A stretch of DNA of 64,000 nt from Paenibacillus terrigena DSM 21567. GTDB lineage: Bacteria > Bacillota > Bacilli > Paenibacillales > Paenibacillaceae. The notes beneath the pieces were generated by a model. It did no database searches. It worked only from the letters and a program-made list of their open reading frames with translations, and was not told the DNA's origin. The position numbers were made by a program, and so were the translations under genes. This document shows positions 49,761 to 59,539 of the stretch, in pieces (positions within the stretch are counted from its first letter, which is position 1; every line of letters starts with the position of its first letter). The stretch is from contig NZ_KB895413.1 of assembly GCF_000374845.1 (NCBI RefSeq), positions 248,001 to 312,000 of the forward strand, written 5' to 3'.

Positions 49761-50885
49761 ATGGTACAACAAGATCGATTAGTACAGCAATTTATTAGCT
49801 TGGTTCAAGTTGATAGCGAGACGAAATACGAGCAGGAAATCTCCAAAGTGTTAAAACAAAAATTTACGGATCTCGGATTATCGTGGACGGAAGATGATGC
49901 AGCTGAGAAAACTGGTCATGGCGCAGGCAATTTGTTCGTGATGCTTCCGGCTACGGCAGGGCAAGAACATCTCCCAACGATTTTCTTCACATCGCACATG
50001 GATACCGTAACACCCGGCAAAGGGATTAAGCCAAGCATCGGAGAAGACGGCTACATACGCAGTGATGGTACAACCATTCTTGGGGCAGATGACAAAGCAG
50101 GTCTTGCTGCGATGTTCGAAGCGATTCATGTGATGCAGGAGAACAACATTCCTCATGGACCAATCCAATTCGTGATTACAGTCGGTGAGGAGTCCGGTTT
50201 ATTCGGGGCTCGTTCGATGGATGCGAAGCATATGGTAGCGCAATACGGCTATGCACTTGATTCGAACGGTGAAATCGGCGGCATAGCAGTTGCTGCACCG
50301 ACGCAAGCAAAGATTTTTATGAAAATCTACGGCAAGTCCGCACATGCGGGTGTGAACCCAGAGGATGGCGTAAGTGCGATCCAAGTGGCAAGCAAGGCAA
50401 TTTCACGTATGAAATTAGGCCGAATTGATCATGAGACGACAGCGAATATCGGAAAGTTCGAAGGCGGCGGTGCAACGAATGTCGTGTGTGACTTCGTGCA
50501 GATTGACGCAGAAGCGCGCAGTATTGTCCAAGACAAAGTGGAGGCTCAAGTCGCTTCGATGAAAGAGGCTCTGGAATCGGCTGCGGCAGATATGGGAGCA
50601 CGCGCGGAATTTGAGCATGTCATTCTATACCCGGCGTACAAATACACGGAGCAAGATGAGGTTGTACAGCTTGCGATGAAGGCGATTCGGAATATTGGCA
50701 AGACGCCTCGAACATTCCATACTGGCGGTGGGAGCGATGCGAATATCTTTAATGGCTTCGGCATTCCGACCGTGAACTTGTCCGTTGGTTATGAAGATAT
50801 TCATACAACCAAGGAACGGATCAAGGTGGAAGATATGGTGGGCTTGACTAAGCTCGTCATCGAAATCGTCAAACTCGTTGATTAA
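49761..50885 (+). CDS. M20-family peptidase (peptidase T-like, YqjE family)
   Basis: 374 aa from ATG 49761 behind GGGAGGGAAG. Zinc-ligand motifs: TSHMDTVTPG (about residues 82-91), GADDKAGLAA, GEESGLFGA, ALDSNGEIGG, and late HTGGGSDANIF. Members are di-nuclear zinc aminopeptidases (tripeptidase-like) or related hydrolases; substrate unknown. Cytosolic. Bacillus homologue lies in the same neighbourhood. Confidence 0.85.
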   Translation: MVQQDRLVQQFISLVQVDSETKYEQEISKVLKQKFTDLGLSWTEDDAAEKTGHGAGNLFVMLPATAGQEHLPTIFFTSHMDTVTPGKGIKPSIGEDGYIRSDGTTILGADDKAGLAAMFEAIHVMQENNIPHGPIQFVITVGEESGLFGARSMDAKHMVAQYGYALDSNGEIGGIAVAAPTQAKIFMKIYGKSAHAGVNPEDGVSAIQVASKAISRMKLGRIDHETTANIGKFEGGGATNVVCDFVQIDAEARSIVQDKVEAQVASMKEALESAAADMGARAEFEHVILYPAYKYTEQDEVVQLAMKAIRNIGKTPRTFHTGGGSDANIFNGFGIPTVNLSVGYEDIHTTKERIKVEDMVGLTKLVIEIVKLVD

Positions 50886-50892
50886 ATTTGTA

Positions 50893-50930
50893 AACTCCTT
50901 AGCGATGATGCTCATCGTTAAGGAGTTTTT
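50893..50930 (+). terminator. Terminator after the M20 peptidase
   Basis: AACTCCTTA and TAAGGAGTT close a stem extended by GCGATGA/TCATCGT, followed by T5. Also overlaps the 3' end of mciZ on the other strand. Confidence 0.85.
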
Positions 50931-51079
50931 GGATTTTTAGGCGATGAGGTACGGGATTGAAGAACGGCATGTAACGATGGCTGACCGGATTGCCCCTTTC
51001 CCAGCTGGCGTAGATGATGACGAATTTCCCATGCTTTACCAACCATTTGCAATTGTTCTTGAGCGATATAAATTTTCAT
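50918..51079 (-). CDS. mciZ: Z-ring formation inhibitor MciZ
   Basis: 53 aa on the minus strand, ATG with GGAGGACGATCGG. Residues 12-27 (MVGKAWEIRHHLRQLG) match the core VGKAWEIRAKLKEYG of B. subtilis MciZ, the mother-cell peptide that caps FtsZ filaments during sporulation. The location beside nudF is the same as in Bacillus. The C-terminal 25 residues differ (Gln/Ser/Pro-rich) and are longer than in B. subtilis (40 aa). Confidence 0.8.
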   Translation of the reverse strand: MKIYIAQEQLQMVGKAWEIRHHLRQLGKGQSGQPSLHAVLQSRTSSPKNPKTP

Positions 51080-51200
51080 CCGATCGTCCTCCTAAGGTTT
51101 AGGTCTTGGGCTTACAATTTGATATAATTCAGTCATATGAACACATGGGACAAGTTATGCAGCCCAATCCAAAAATCAATGAAAAAATAAGGAGAGTTGA

Positions 51201-51767
51201 ATGGCCATGACCGATCAGAAGGAGAAGTTCGAAGAGATTACACTTAGCACGGAGCCTATTTTTCAAGGGAGAGTCATTTCATTACAAGTGGATACCGTTC
51301 GACTACCCGATGGGAACACGGCTAAGAGAGAAATCGTAAAGCATCCTGGCGCTGTCGGCGTACTTGCATTGCTTCCGGAAGGGATGCTGGTCGTCGAGCA
51401 ATACCGTAAGCCTCTAGGCCGCTCACTGGTTGAGATTCCTGCTGGGAAGCTGGATGCCGGCGAAGATCCGATGGATGCGGCTCGAAGAGAGTTAGAAGAG
51501 GAGACGGGGTATCGCTGCGGTCAAATTCGGCATCATAGCTCGTTCTATACTTCACCAGGGTTTGCTGATGAGATGATCCATCTCTATATTGCTGAGGAAC
51601 TAGGGCAAGGTGAACGTAACCTCGACGAAGATGAATTCGTGGACGCGAAGGTGATCACATTGGCTCAAGCTGAGCAATATATCGTTGATGGACGTATTCA
51701 GGATGCGAAGACCATGATGGCAGTATACGCGTGGAAGCTCTACACATTAACAGGGCAAATCGGATGA
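51201..51767 (+). CDS. nudF: ADP-ribose pyrophosphatase, Nudix hydrolase NudF
   Basis: 188 aa. Nudix box GKLDAGEDPMDAARRELEEE followed by TGY (about residues 82-104). VEQYRKPLGRSLVEIPAGK and FYTSPGFADE are typical of ADP-ribose pyrophosphatases, which convert ADP-ribose to AMP and ribose-5-phosphate. ATG at 51201 or 51207, both behind AAGGAGAG. Overlaps the next gene by four bases. Confidence 0.9.
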   Translation: MAMTDQKEKFEEITLSTEPIFQGRVISLQVDTVRLPDGNTAKREIVKHPGAVGVLALLPEGMLVVEQYRKPLGRSLVEIPAGKLDAGEDPMDAARRELEEETGYRCGQIRHHSSFYTSPGFADEMIHLYIAEELGQGERNLDEDEFVDAKVITLAQAEQYIVDGRIQDAKTMMAVYAWKLYTLTGQIG

Positions 51768-52969
51768 TGCAGCACAGTAAGGATCCAACGGCACTTCGAC
51801 ATTACTTTGCTGACCTGCACATTCATATTGGCCGAACCGAGCAGGGGAATGCGGTGAAGATTAGTGGGAGTCGGGATTTGACGTTTGCCAATATTGCACA
51901 TGAAGCGGCCAATCGGAAAGGCATTGAATTGATTGGTATTATAGACAGCCATGCGCCTTCCGTTCAGACGGATATTATGCGTTGTCTGGATCGAGGAGAG
52001 ATGGAAGAAATAGATGGCGGAGGGATTCGCTATAAGGATACGACGATCTTGCTTGGCAGTGAGATTGAGGTTCGTGATCCTGGCATGGGTGCAGCGCATT
52101 TACTTATTTACTTGCCCACATTGACCCACATGCAGGAGTTCACCTCCTGGATGTCACGTCATATGAAGAATGTAGAGCTCAGTTCGCAGCGTATTTATGT
52201 GACAGCACGAGAACTGCAATCTGAGGTCGTAAGTCGGGGTGGATTGTTTGTACCTGCTCATATTTTTACGCCGCATAAGAGTGTCTACGGTAGCTGTTCT
52301 GCGCGGATGGCGGACTTGCTGGATCTGGATCAGATTCATGGGGTTGAATTGGGGTTAAGCGCGGATTCGGAGATGGCTGGACTCATCTCTGAACTAGACC
52401 GATATTCTTTCTTGACGAATTCCGATGCGCATTCCCTGGCGAAGATCGGAAGAGAATACAATGTGCTGCAGATGGCAGCGCCGAACTTTGAGGAGTTTGC
52501 TCGGGTATTGAACCGAGATGCGGATCGGCATGTGGCGGCGAATTACGGGCTGAACCCGCGGCTTGGCAAATATCATCGGACTTACTGTAAAAAATGCGAA
52601 TCCATTATTGATGAAGGCACGTCGACAGCGGCTAGATGTCCTTATTGCGGTGCAGCGAAGTTCGTACGTGGCGTAATGGATCGCATTTGCGATATTGCAG
52701 ATCGTGAGGAGCCTATCCTTCCTGCTTACCGCCCTCCGTATCACTATCAGGTACCGCTCGAATTTTTACCTGGATTTGGTCCGAAGAAACGGGAGGCACT
52801 TCTTGCTCGCTTCGGTACGGAGATGCATATTCTGCATCGAGCAACTGCACAGGAGTTGGCTGAGGTTGTGGGAGAAGTGCTCGCGGATGATATTATTCAA
52901 GCAAGAACAGGAAAACTAGGCATTGTAGCAGGCGGTGGGGGAACCTACGGCAAAATTACGAAAATATGA
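51764..52969 (+). CDS. Endonuclease Q family protein (PHP domain + zinc finger + HhH)
   Basis: 401 aa; ATG at 51764 overlaps the nudF stop (ATGA). PHP-type metal motifs: FADLHIHIG, GIIDSHAPS, GSEIEV, FTPHKSVYG, NSDAHS. Zinc finger CKKCES...CPYCGA at about residues 265-290 and helix-hairpin-helix LPGFGPKKREALL near 345. Archaeal EndoQ cuts 5' to deaminated bases; bacterial members share the domain plan. Probably DNA repair. Confidence 0.85.
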   Translation: MMQHSKDPTALRHYFADLHIHIGRTEQGNAVKISGSRDLTFANIAHEAANRKGIELIGIIDSHAPSVQTDIMRCLDRGEMEEIDGGGIRYKDTTILLGSEIEVRDPGMGAAHLLIYLPTLTHMQEFTSWMSRHMKNVELSSQRIYVTARELQSEVVSRGGLFVPAHIFTPHKSVYGSCSARMADLLDLDQIHGVELGLSADSEMAGLISELDRYSFLTNSDAHSLAKIGREYNVLQMAAPNFEEFARVLNRDADRHVAANYGLNPRLGKYHRTYCKKCESIIDEGTSTAARCPYCGAAKFVRGVMDRICDIADREEPILPAYRPPYHYQVPLEFLPGFGPKKREALLARFGTEMHILHRATAQELAEVVGEVLADDIIQARTGKLGIVAGGGGTYGKITKI

Positions 52970-52988
52970 AAAGGTTCAGACAACTTTA

Positions 52989-53018
52989 ATCATACTCTAT
53001 CGTTCCCTCTCATAATCT
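52989..53018 (+). promoter_or_regulatory. Putative sigma-E promoter of spoIIM
   Basis: ATCATACT (52989-52996), 14-base spacer, CATAATCT (53011-53018), close to the sigma-E pattern (ATA at -35, CATAnnnT at -10). spoIIM is sigma-E dependent in B. subtilis, so the match is expected. Confidence 0.5.
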
Positions 53019-53048
53019 AGTAATAGATGTACAAGGGAGGGAACAACG

Positions 53049-53684
53049 ATGGTGCAGTTAATTCGCCAGACATTTCGCGATCAGATGAGTTTATATGTTT
53101 TTGTGGCCGTTTTATTTATTGTAGGGGTCGTATTCGGGGCGCTGATGGTCAATGCGCTCTCGCTTGAGCAGCAGCAGGAACTTAGCGGATATGTCGGTAA
53201 TTTCATTCATACAATGGATGGGAAGAATACGCAGTATGCCTCGCAGACGTTCTGGACGAGCGCATTTGATAATATGAAATGGGTACTGCTGATCTGGGTT
53301 CTAGGGTTGTCTGTGGTCGGTTTGCCTTTTATTCTTGTACTGGACTTCGTGAAAGGGGTCTTAATCGGATTTTCGGTAGGGCTGCTCGCAGGGCAATTTG
53401 CTTGGAAAGGGGTCCTATTCGCACTCGTCTCCATTGCACCGCAGAATATGATTGCGATTCCCGTGCTCTTCATCGTCAGTGTAGCCGCGATTTCTTTCTC
53501 CCTGTATATGATCCGGAGTCGTGTGATGATGCGTCGGAATTTCATGATTAAACAACCATTTCTTACGTACGTGACCTTAACAGCGACAATGGCTGTCACA
53601 TTGCTCGGTATTTCGGCATTCGAGACTTGGGTCTCTCCGACCTTGATGCAGTGGGTTGCTCCAATGTTATTAGAGGCCGCCTAA
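53049..53684 (+). CDS. spoIIM: Stage II sporulation protein M
   Basis: 211 aa with five predicted membrane helices (for instance LYVFVAVLFIVGVVFGALMV and VLLIWVLGLSVVGLPFILVL). FDNMKWVLLIW and the LDFVKGVLIGFSVGLLAGQF segment are typical of SpoIIM. With SpoIID and SpoIIP it degrades septal peptidoglycan so the mother cell can engulf the forespore. Good GGGAGGG ribosome site. Confidence 0.9.
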   Translation: MVQLIRQTFRDQMSLYVFVAVLFIVGVVFGALMVNALSLEQQQELSGYVGNFIHTMDGKNTQYASQTFWTSAFDNMKWVLLIWVLGLSVVGLPFILVLDFVKGVLIGFSVGLLAGQFAWKGVLFALVSIAPQNMIAIPVLFIVSVAAISFSLYMIRSRVMMRRNFMIKQPFLTYVTLTATMAVTLLGISAFETWVSPTLMQWVAPMLLEAA

Positions 53685-53706
53685 GGGGTCGAATCTAGTA
53701 AATGAA

Positions 53707-53736
53707 TTGACTTTATTCGCCCTAACACCCTATAAT
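53707..53736 (+). promoter_or_regulatory. Sigma-A promoter of fur
   Basis: -35 TTGACT (53707-53712), 18-base spacer, -10 TATAAT (53731-53736), 43 bases before the fur start. No clear Fur or PerR box is visible. Confidence 0.65.
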
Positions 53737-53778
53737 GAAAACAATGAAAAGGCATGCGGAAAGGTGTAAAGGGGGGTC

Positions 53779-54246
53779 ATGATGGAAGAGCGGATCGATA
53801 AAATTAAACAGCAGCTTCAATCGCAAGGTTATAAGCTAACCCCGCAACGTGAAGCAACAGTCCGGGTATTGCTCGAAAATGAAGACGATCACCTCAGTGC
53901 GGAAGATGTCTTTATGCTCGTCAAAGACAAAGCGCCTGAAATCGGATTGGCTACTGTATACCGAACCCTTGAGCTGCTCAGTGAACTGCATGTTGTTGAG
54001 AAATTAAATTTCGGCGATGGAGTTGCCCGTTACGACCTTCGTACGGATAGTAACAAACACCACCATCATCATTTAATTTGCGTACAATGTGGAGCTATGG
54101 ATGAGATTCGTGAAGACTGGCTTGGACCGCTTGAAGAACGTCTCGAGGCCGAGTTCAACTTTACAGTGCTTGACCATCGGCTTGACTTTCAAGGCATATG
54201 CAGCAGATGCAAGGAAAAGGAAAAGAATAAAGGGATGGATTCCTAA
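53779..54246 (+). CDS. fur: Ferric uptake regulator family repressor Fur
   Basis: 155 aa. Winged helix with recognition helix region GLATVYRTLELL (about residues 54-65), metal site HHHHHLICVQCG, and structural zinc CSRC near the C-terminus. Both Cys pairs needed for zinc are present. Represses iron uptake genes when Fe2+ is bound; PerR or Zur cannot be fully excluded, but the position between spoIIM and yqzK/xerD is that of fur. Confidence 0.88.
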   Translation: MMEERIDKIKQQLQSQGYKLTPQREATVRVLLENEDDHLSAEDVFMLVKDKAPEIGLATVYRTLELLSELHVVEKLNFGDGVARYDLRTDSNKHHHHHLICVQCGAMDEIREDWLGPLEERLEAEFNFTVLDHRLDFQGICSRCKEKEKNKGMDS

Positions 54247-54250
54247 CACG

Positions 54251-54292
54251 AAAGCTCTTCAGTCTCGTCATGAGACCCGAAGAGCTTTTTTT
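54251..54292 (+). terminator. Terminator of fur
   Basis: AAAGCTCTTC and GAAGAGCTTT with an inner GTCTC/GAGAC stem, followed by a T7 tract. Confidence 0.85.
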
Positions 54293-54348
54293 GTTACCAC
54301 ATAGGAAAATTTAACACTATTAAACCGATAAAGCGTGTTAAAAAAAAT

Positions 54349-54422
54349 TTCTATTGGTGATAAAAACTACCTTTAAACGCGGTCGCTCATCTTTGAATGG
54401 AACTCGATAGAGTATTTCTCAT
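54349..54422 (+). repeat. 75-bp conserved intergenic element, copy B
   Basis: Same element as at 47121-47195, with the identical 14-base core (ACGCGGTCGCTCAT) and matching ends, about 75% identical overall. Outer arms AAAAACT (54362-54368) and AGTATTT (54411-54417) still pair at six of seven positions. Lies between fur and a convergent protease gene, so it is not in an obvious leader. Confidence 0.55.
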
Positions 54423-54448
54423 CCCTTTGGCAATAGAGAATATGCTAA

Positions 54449-55600
54449 CTAACGCTTGCGCTTCTTGCTGGCGCTAATGAGATTCAGTGCTGAGCGATTC
54501 ACTTGTAGCTGGCCGGCGCCTTGAGCAAGTCTGGAATAGCCTTTCAACTTAACGGCAGTCGATGTCATCAATTTGTTGATTTGATTCGGGGATAATCGTC
54601 GATTAAGACGCAGGAGAAGGGCTGAGCTGCCCGTGACATGCGGAGCAGAGAATGAAGTGCCTGAGCCAGTGGTCGTTCCCTTGCCGATCCGCAGTGATAC
54701 GATATCTGCGCCTGGTGCGGTTAGGTCGATCCCTTTGCCTCGGCTGCTGAAATCTGCAATTTGATTGCGTTTATTGGACGCAGCGACGGCGATGACCTCG
54801 GGATATTTCGCTGGCTCATCGATTCCTCCTGAATTTTTACCGCTGTTCCCTGCGGAAGCGACGATAACAATTCCCTTTCGATGGGCTTTGCGAACAACGC
54901 GACGAAGGGACGCGCTATGTTGGTTGAGTCCGAGACTCATATTAATGATTTGGATACGATGCTGGATGCACCACTCGATCCCTTCAATAATATCGGAGAC
55001 GAACCCATTGCCAGAAGCATCCAGCGCCTTCACCGAATATAATTTAGCAAAAGGTGCAGCGCCTGTAATCATATTGCGATTCCCTCGGGCAGCTGTGACC
55101 CCAGCGACGAAAGTTCCATGGCCGTTATTGTCACGAAAGGATTGTTTCGGATTGATCGTGTTAATGCCGCCGAAGACGAACAGATCTGTACTCGGTCCGA
55201 TTCCTGTATCGATGATGCCGATCCGGATGCCTTGACCTCGTGAAATGGGCCATATTTGTGGTGCCTTTATACGCTGTATTCCCCAAGGAATTTTGAAGGA
55301 ACGAGCTAATAACCGTTTTCCAGCTTTGACGCTGCCGTGTGCTTTGACGGGAATATCGGTCTCGATACTGTGAATTTTGGGATGCTTAGAAAGGTCATGC
55401 AATTGTTTCGGATTTCGAACATGACAGCAGACCATACGTGCTGTCTTTACTTGTTTGAGCGGAATGATGTTATTGTTTTTCAAAAAACGCACACACTGAT
55501 GATAGCTTTTGTTGTCTTTAAAAATAATGATTTTCCGCTGACTGTGCTTTGTAGCCTTTGATTCAATCGCAGCAGCAAGCATTGAGTGCAGTTTCCCCAT
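54449..55600 (-). CDS. S8-family subtilisin-like serine protease
   Basis: 383 aa from ATG at 55600 (AAAGGTGGGATT upstream; the frame is open a further 13 codons). Catalytic Asp in GIIDTGIG, His in NNGHGTFVAG, oxyanion Asn in ASAGNSG and Ser in GTSFSAPH. An inhibitor-I9-like pro-region occupies about residues 25-95. No clear signal peptide, so it resembles intracellular or IspA-like/AprX-like proteases rather than secreted subtilisin. C-terminus is basic (SASKKRKR). Confidence 0.85.
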   Translation of the reverse strand: MGKLHSMLAAAIESKATKHSQRKIIIFKDNKSYHQCVRFLKNNNIIPLKQVKTARMVCCHVRNPKQLHDLSKHPKIHSIETDIPVKAHGSVKAGKRLLARSFKIPWGIQRIKAPQIWPISRGQGIRIGIIDTGIGPSTDLFVFGGINTINPKQSFRDNNGHGTFVAGVTAARGNRNMITGAAPFAKLYSVKALDASGNGFVSDIIEGIEWCIQHRIQIINMSLGLNQHSASLRRVVRKAHRKGIVIVASAGNSGKNSGGIDEPAKYPEVIAVAASNKRNQIADFSSRGKGIDLTAPGADIVSLRIGKGTTTGSGTSFSAPHVTGSSALLLRLNRRLSPNQINKLMTSTAVKLKGYSRLAQGAGQLQVNRSALNLISASKKRKR

Positions 55601-55715
55601 GAGGCTTAAATCCCACCTTTTCAACGAATGAATTACCACTAGCGTATGTGGACGAAAGCCATGGGGTGCTACAAGGATAGAGTCTGATTATTATGATAAC
55701 AGTGGAGGCGTTCAA

Positions 55716-56822
55716 ATGATTATTGGCGTACCGAAGGAAATCAAAAACAATGAATACCGTGTAGCGCTTATTCCGGGCGGTGCAGTGCAATTGATCAGCA
55801 GCGGTCATCAGGTGCTCGTAGAGCAAGGCTGCGGCATTGGGAGCGGCTTCACGGATGCTGAATATGAAGCGGCGGGGGCCGTTGTATGTTCTGTCGAACA
55901 AGTATGGCAGCAAGCAGAGATGATCATGAAGGTGAAGGAACCATTGCCAGAGGAGTATGATCGATTTCAAGAAAATCAGATTCTGTTCACCTATTTGCAT
56001 CTCGCGGCGGCAGGCGGGTTAACCGATGCACTGCTCGCGAAGAACGTTGCAGGTATTGCTTACGAGACCATCCAGCTGCCTAATGGCAGCTTGCCGCTTC
56101 TAACACCGATGAGTGAAGTCGCAGGCCGAATGTCCGTACAAGTTGGCGCCCACTTCTTAGAGGCATATTTTGGCGGACGTGGTGTTCTCCTTGGTGGTGT
56201 TCCAGGGGTACCTGTGGGTGAGGTCGTTATTCTAGGTGGAGGGATCGTCGGAACGAATGCGGCGAAGATGGCGATTGGGCTTGGGGCGAGTGTAACAATC
56301 ATTGAGCGAAACGCCGATCGAATGCGTTATTTGGATGATTTGTTTGGTGGTCGATTACGAACGTTAATGTCGAATCAGCATAATATTAGCGAAGCCGTGA
56401 AGACAGCCGACTTATTAATTGGATCGGTCCTGATTCCAGGTGCACGTGCCCCTCGGCTTGTGACGGATGCGATGGTTCGTACGATGAAGAAAGGCGCTGT
56501 TATTGTGGATGTAGCTGTGGATCAAGGCGGTTCAATTGAGACGATTGATCGCGTTACAACCCATGATAATCCTGTATATGAGAAGCACGGCATTATTCAC
56601 TACGCTGTTGCGAACATGCCTGGCGCTGTGCCTCGTACATCAACTTTTGCACTTACGAATGTGACGTTTCCCTATGCCCTAGAAATCGCGAACAAAGGGA
56701 TTGTAGCTGCCTTGCAAGGGAATCCTGCATTATCTCTTGGCGTGAACACATATAAGGGTCAAGTGACGTACCGTGCCGTTGCCGAGGCGGTTGGCAAACC
56801 ATATGCACCGCTGAATATTTAA
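55716..56822 (+). CDS. ald: Alanine dehydrogenase
   Basis: 368 aa. N-terminal [23 protein letters not shown]-binding [20 protein letters not shown], and [13 protein letters not shown] are diagnostic. Reversibly deaminates L-alanine to pyruvate and ammonia; in Bacillus it supports sporulation on alanine. ATG with GTGGAGG. No terminator is evident before yqzK. Confidence 0.93.
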   Translation: MIIGVPKEIKNNEYRVALIPGGAVQLISSGHQVLVEQGCGIGSGFTDAEYEAAGAVVCSVEQVWQQAEMIMKVKEPLPEEYDRFQENQILFTYLHLAAAGGLTDALLAKNVAGIAYETIQLPNGSLPLLTPMSEVAGRMSVQVGAHFLEAYFGGRGVLLGGVPGVPVGEVVILGGGIVGTNAAKMAIGLGASVTIIERNADRMRYLDDLFGGRLRTLMSNQHNISEAVKTADLLIGSVLIPGARAPRLVTDAMVRTMKKGAVIVDVAVDQGGSIETIDRVTTHDNPVYEKHGIIHYAVANMPGAVPRTSTFALTNVTFPYALEIANKGIVAALQGNPALSLGVNTYKGQVTYRAVAEAVGKPYAPLNI

Positions 56823-56931
56823 GATGTGGGAGCTGCTTCATCTTCGTCTAAGCGTCTGAGTAAAATCATAAATCCGTAGGACTTGTCATACGATGTGGTA
56901 AATAACTCTGTCGTAAAGCAGGTGGATTGAA

Positions 56932-57165
56932 ATGATCTTCTCCGTACGCAAATGGTTGGAGCGGCTCCGGTTTTTAATTCTATTCCTCGCGTTCACTTAT
57001 TTCATGGTCCAAGTTCTGAGTATTGTGTCCGCATGGATTACGCCAGTCGATCGTTATCGTGAGCCGCAAGGCAAAGCGATGAAGGTATTTCATCAGGATA
57101 TGTCTGAAGCCCCACATGAATCGATGAAGGAAAGATTGAAACTTTTTTATTGGTATGGCGAGTGA
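56932..57165 (+). CDS. yqzK: DUF4227 membrane protein YqzK
   Basis: 77 aa. One N-terminal membrane helix (FLILFLAFTYFMVQVLSIVS), then a conserved soluble tail (PVDRYREPQGKAMKVF and LKLFYWYGE). YqzK occupies the same slot between fur and xerD in B. subtilis. Function unknown. Confidence 0.8.
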   Translation: MIFSVRKWLERLRFLILFLAFTYFMVQVLSIVSAWITPVDRYREPQGKAMKVFHQDMSEAPHESMKERLKLFYWYGE

Positions 57166-57243
57166 ATCCCCTTCCGGTGCAGGAGATTAAAGGCTCGATG
57201 TTGAAATGAATTAGAGATGATAATGATAAGGGAGCTTGATTGA

Positions 57244-58146
57244 ATGGACAAACATCTGCGAGCCTTTATACATTTTCTCTCGGAGGAGAAAAGATTATCT
57301 CGGAATACGCTTGAATCTTATGAACGCGACCTCACACAGTTTATTTCCTATATGAATCAGAAGCCGCATATTGACGATATTGGGGCGATTAAGAAGACGG
57401 ATGTTGCACAGTACATCATGCACCTTAAGCATCTGGGACGCGCACCGTCGACTTTGTCGCGCAGTATTGTATCGATACGGTCTTTTTTTCATTACTTGTT
57501 AAGTAATCAGCGAATTGTGATAGATCCTTCGATTGAGATGGAAGCGCCCCGACTGGAGAAGAAGGCGCCTAACGTATTAACAGTTGAGGAAATTGAGAGA
57601 CTGTTAAATGCGCCTCCAAGCGGGACACTGCAAGGCATCCGAGACAAGGCGATGCTAGAAGTTCTCTATGCGACGGGAATCCGGGTCTCTGAGCTGATCT
57701 CGCTGGATTTAGATCATGTACATTTGGATCTCGGCTTTATTCGGTGTACCGCAGGAAATGGCCGAGAACGGATTATTCCACTCGGGCGAATTGCAGCAGT
57801 GCAATTAGCAGAGTATATTCATGAAGCGCGTGAGAAGTTGTTGAAGGGAAATGGGGAGGAGCAAGCATTGTTCGTCAATCAGCTCTCGACAAGGCTCACA
57901 CGGCAAGGGTTCTGGAAAATTATTAAGAAGTATGCGAAGGAAGCGGAGATTGAACATGAAATAACGCCGCATACACTGAGGCATTCTTTTGCTGCACATT
58001 TGATTGAGAATGGTGCAGATTTGCGTTCGGTGCAGGAGATGCTCGGGCACGCAGATATTTCCACAACCCAAATGTATATGCTGCCGTCCAAGCGAAGCAT
58101 GAAGGATGTATACGAACATGCGCATCCAAGAGCGCGATTGACTTGA
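57244..58146 (+). CDS. xerD: Site-specific tyrosine recombinase XerD
   Basis: 300 aa. N-terminal core-binding domain ([20 protein letters not shown]) and catalytic residues: Arg in [12 protein letters not shown], Lys near [21 protein letters not shown], and [11 protein letters not shown] with the nucleophile Tyr. With XerC it resolves chromosome dimers at dif. ATG after AAGGGAGC. Distinct from the phage integrase at 38776. Confidence 0.92.
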   Translation: MDKHLRAFIHFLSEEKRLSRNTLESYERDLTQFISYMNQKPHIDDIGAIKKTDVAQYIMHLKHLGRAPSTLSRSIVSIRSFFHYLLSNQRIVIDPSIEMEAPRLEKKAPNVLTVEEIERLLNAPPSGTLQGIRDKAMLEVLYATGIRVSELISLDLDHVHLDLGFIRCTAGNGRERIIPLGRIAAVQLAEYIHEAREKLLKGNGEEQALFVNQLSTRLTRQGFWKIIKKYAKEAEIEHEITPHTLRHSFAAHLIENGADLRSVQEMLGHADISTTQMYMLPSKRSMKDVYEHAHPRARLT

Positions 58147-58175
58147 TGACAAGACTGAAAGGAAGTTGGACAGCG

Positions 58176-59363
58176 ATGAGTCAGAAGAAATCATTCAAGC
58201 GAATATGTGTCATTGTGCTCGATAGTGTCGGGATTGGAGAACTGCCTGATGCCGATAAATTCGGGGATCGAGGTTCCCATACCTTAGGGCATATTATTGA
58301 GCGGATGCCGAATATTAAGCTGCCGCACATGGCTGCATTAGGATTAGGGAACATTGCTCCGCTGGGATCAGTCAAGCCTGCAGCCAGCCCTACAGGATAT
58401 TACGGGAAAATGGCTGAGGTCTCTGTCGGCAAAGATACGATGACTGGACACTGGGAGCTCATGGGGCTGAAGATCAATAAACCATTCAATACATATCCGA
58501 ATGGGTTCCCCCCCGAGTTGATCGCGAAATTTGAGGAAGAGACAGGGCGCAAAGTACTCGCAAATAAGCCGGCTTCAGGTACAGAGATTCTGGATGAATT
58601 TGGTGAGGAGCAGATGCGAACAGGCGCATGGATTGTCTACACCTCAGCTGATAGTGTATTCCAATTGGCTGCTCATGAAGATGTTATTCCACTCGATGAA
58701 TTGTATCGTGCCTGTGAAATTGCCCGCCGCCTGACGATGGCGCCTGAATTCTCTGTAGGTCGCGTCATCGCACGTCCTTATGTAGGGCAGCCTGGATCCT
58801 TCAAGCGGACGCCGAACCGTCATGATTATGCCGTGAAGCCGCCGGAGCCGACAGTCATGAATGCGGTTCAAGCATCCGGCCGAGATGTTATTGCGGTTGG
58901 CAAGATCAATGATATTTTTACGGGAGAAGGGGTTACCGCAACGCATCCAACGAAGAGCAATGATGACGGTATTCAGAAGACGATTGATGCGCTGGATCAA
59001 CCTTTTCAAGGGCTGCTGTTCACCAATTTAGTGGACTTTGATTCGTTATACGGCCATCGTAGGGATCCTGAGGGTTATGGACACGCATTGGAGGCCTTCG
59101 ATCTGCGGCTGCCTGAAATCATGCAGCGGATTGGTGAGGAGGATATGCTCGTCCTCACAGCCGACCATGGAAATGATCCGATTCATGCGGGAACAGATCA
59201 TACGCGCGAATATGTACCGGTTCTGGTCTATAGTCCAGCGCTTAAGCATCCAGAATCACTTGGTGTAAGATCGACCTACGCTGATCTGGCCGCGACGATC
59301 GCTGAGAACTTCGACGTGAACCCGCCATACCATGGCACGAGCTTCCTGCAACAGCTGAAGTGA
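58176..59363 (+). CDS. deoB: Phosphopentomutase DeoB
   Basis: 395 aa from ATG 58176 (AAAGGAAG nine bases upstream; the frame is open to 58143). Alkaline-phosphatase-superfamily motifs: [26 protein letters not shown] with the catalytic Thr, [21 protein letters not shown]. Interconverts ribose-1- and ribose-5-phosphate in nucleoside salvage. Followed by a terminator, so pdp needs its own promoter. Confidence 0.93.
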   Translation: MSQKKSFKRICVIVLDSVGIGELPDADKFGDRGSHTLGHIIERMPNIKLPHMAALGLGNIAPLGSVKPAASPTGYYGKMAEVSVGKDTMTGHWELMGLKINKPFNTYPNGFPPELIAKFEEETGRKVLANKPASGTEILDEFGEEQMRTGAWIVYTSADSVFQLAAHEDVIPLDELYRACEIARRLTMAPEFSVGRVIARPYVGQPGSFKRTPNRHDYAVKPPEPTVMNAVQASGRDVIAVGKINDIFTGEGVTATHPTKSNDDGIQKTIDALDQPFQGLLFTNLVDFDSLYGHRRDPEGYGHALEAFDLRLPEIMQRIGEEDMLVLTADHGNDPIHAGTDHTREYVPVLVYSPALKHPESLGVRSTYADLAATIAENFDVNPPYHGTSFLQQLK

Positions 59364-59447
59364 TCGTCGCTCGTCGCGTGAAAGATAACTTTCTGCGGCT
59401 CGTCGTTGCCCTCATTCCACGCATTTAGTACGAGAACTGTCACAACA

Positions 59448-59493
59448 AAGAACCGACAGGTTCCGCTTGAAGCAGGACCTGCCGGTTCTTTCA
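59448..59493 (+). terminator. Terminator of deoB
   Basis: AAGAACCG-A-CAGGT and ACCTG-C-CGGTTCTT form a long stem around a 10-base loop, followed by a short T run. Confidence 0.75.
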
Positions 59494-59539
59494 ACTTCCT
59501 ATGTGAAGCGTCTGGGCTGGGTTAGATAGCTGTCGGAAT

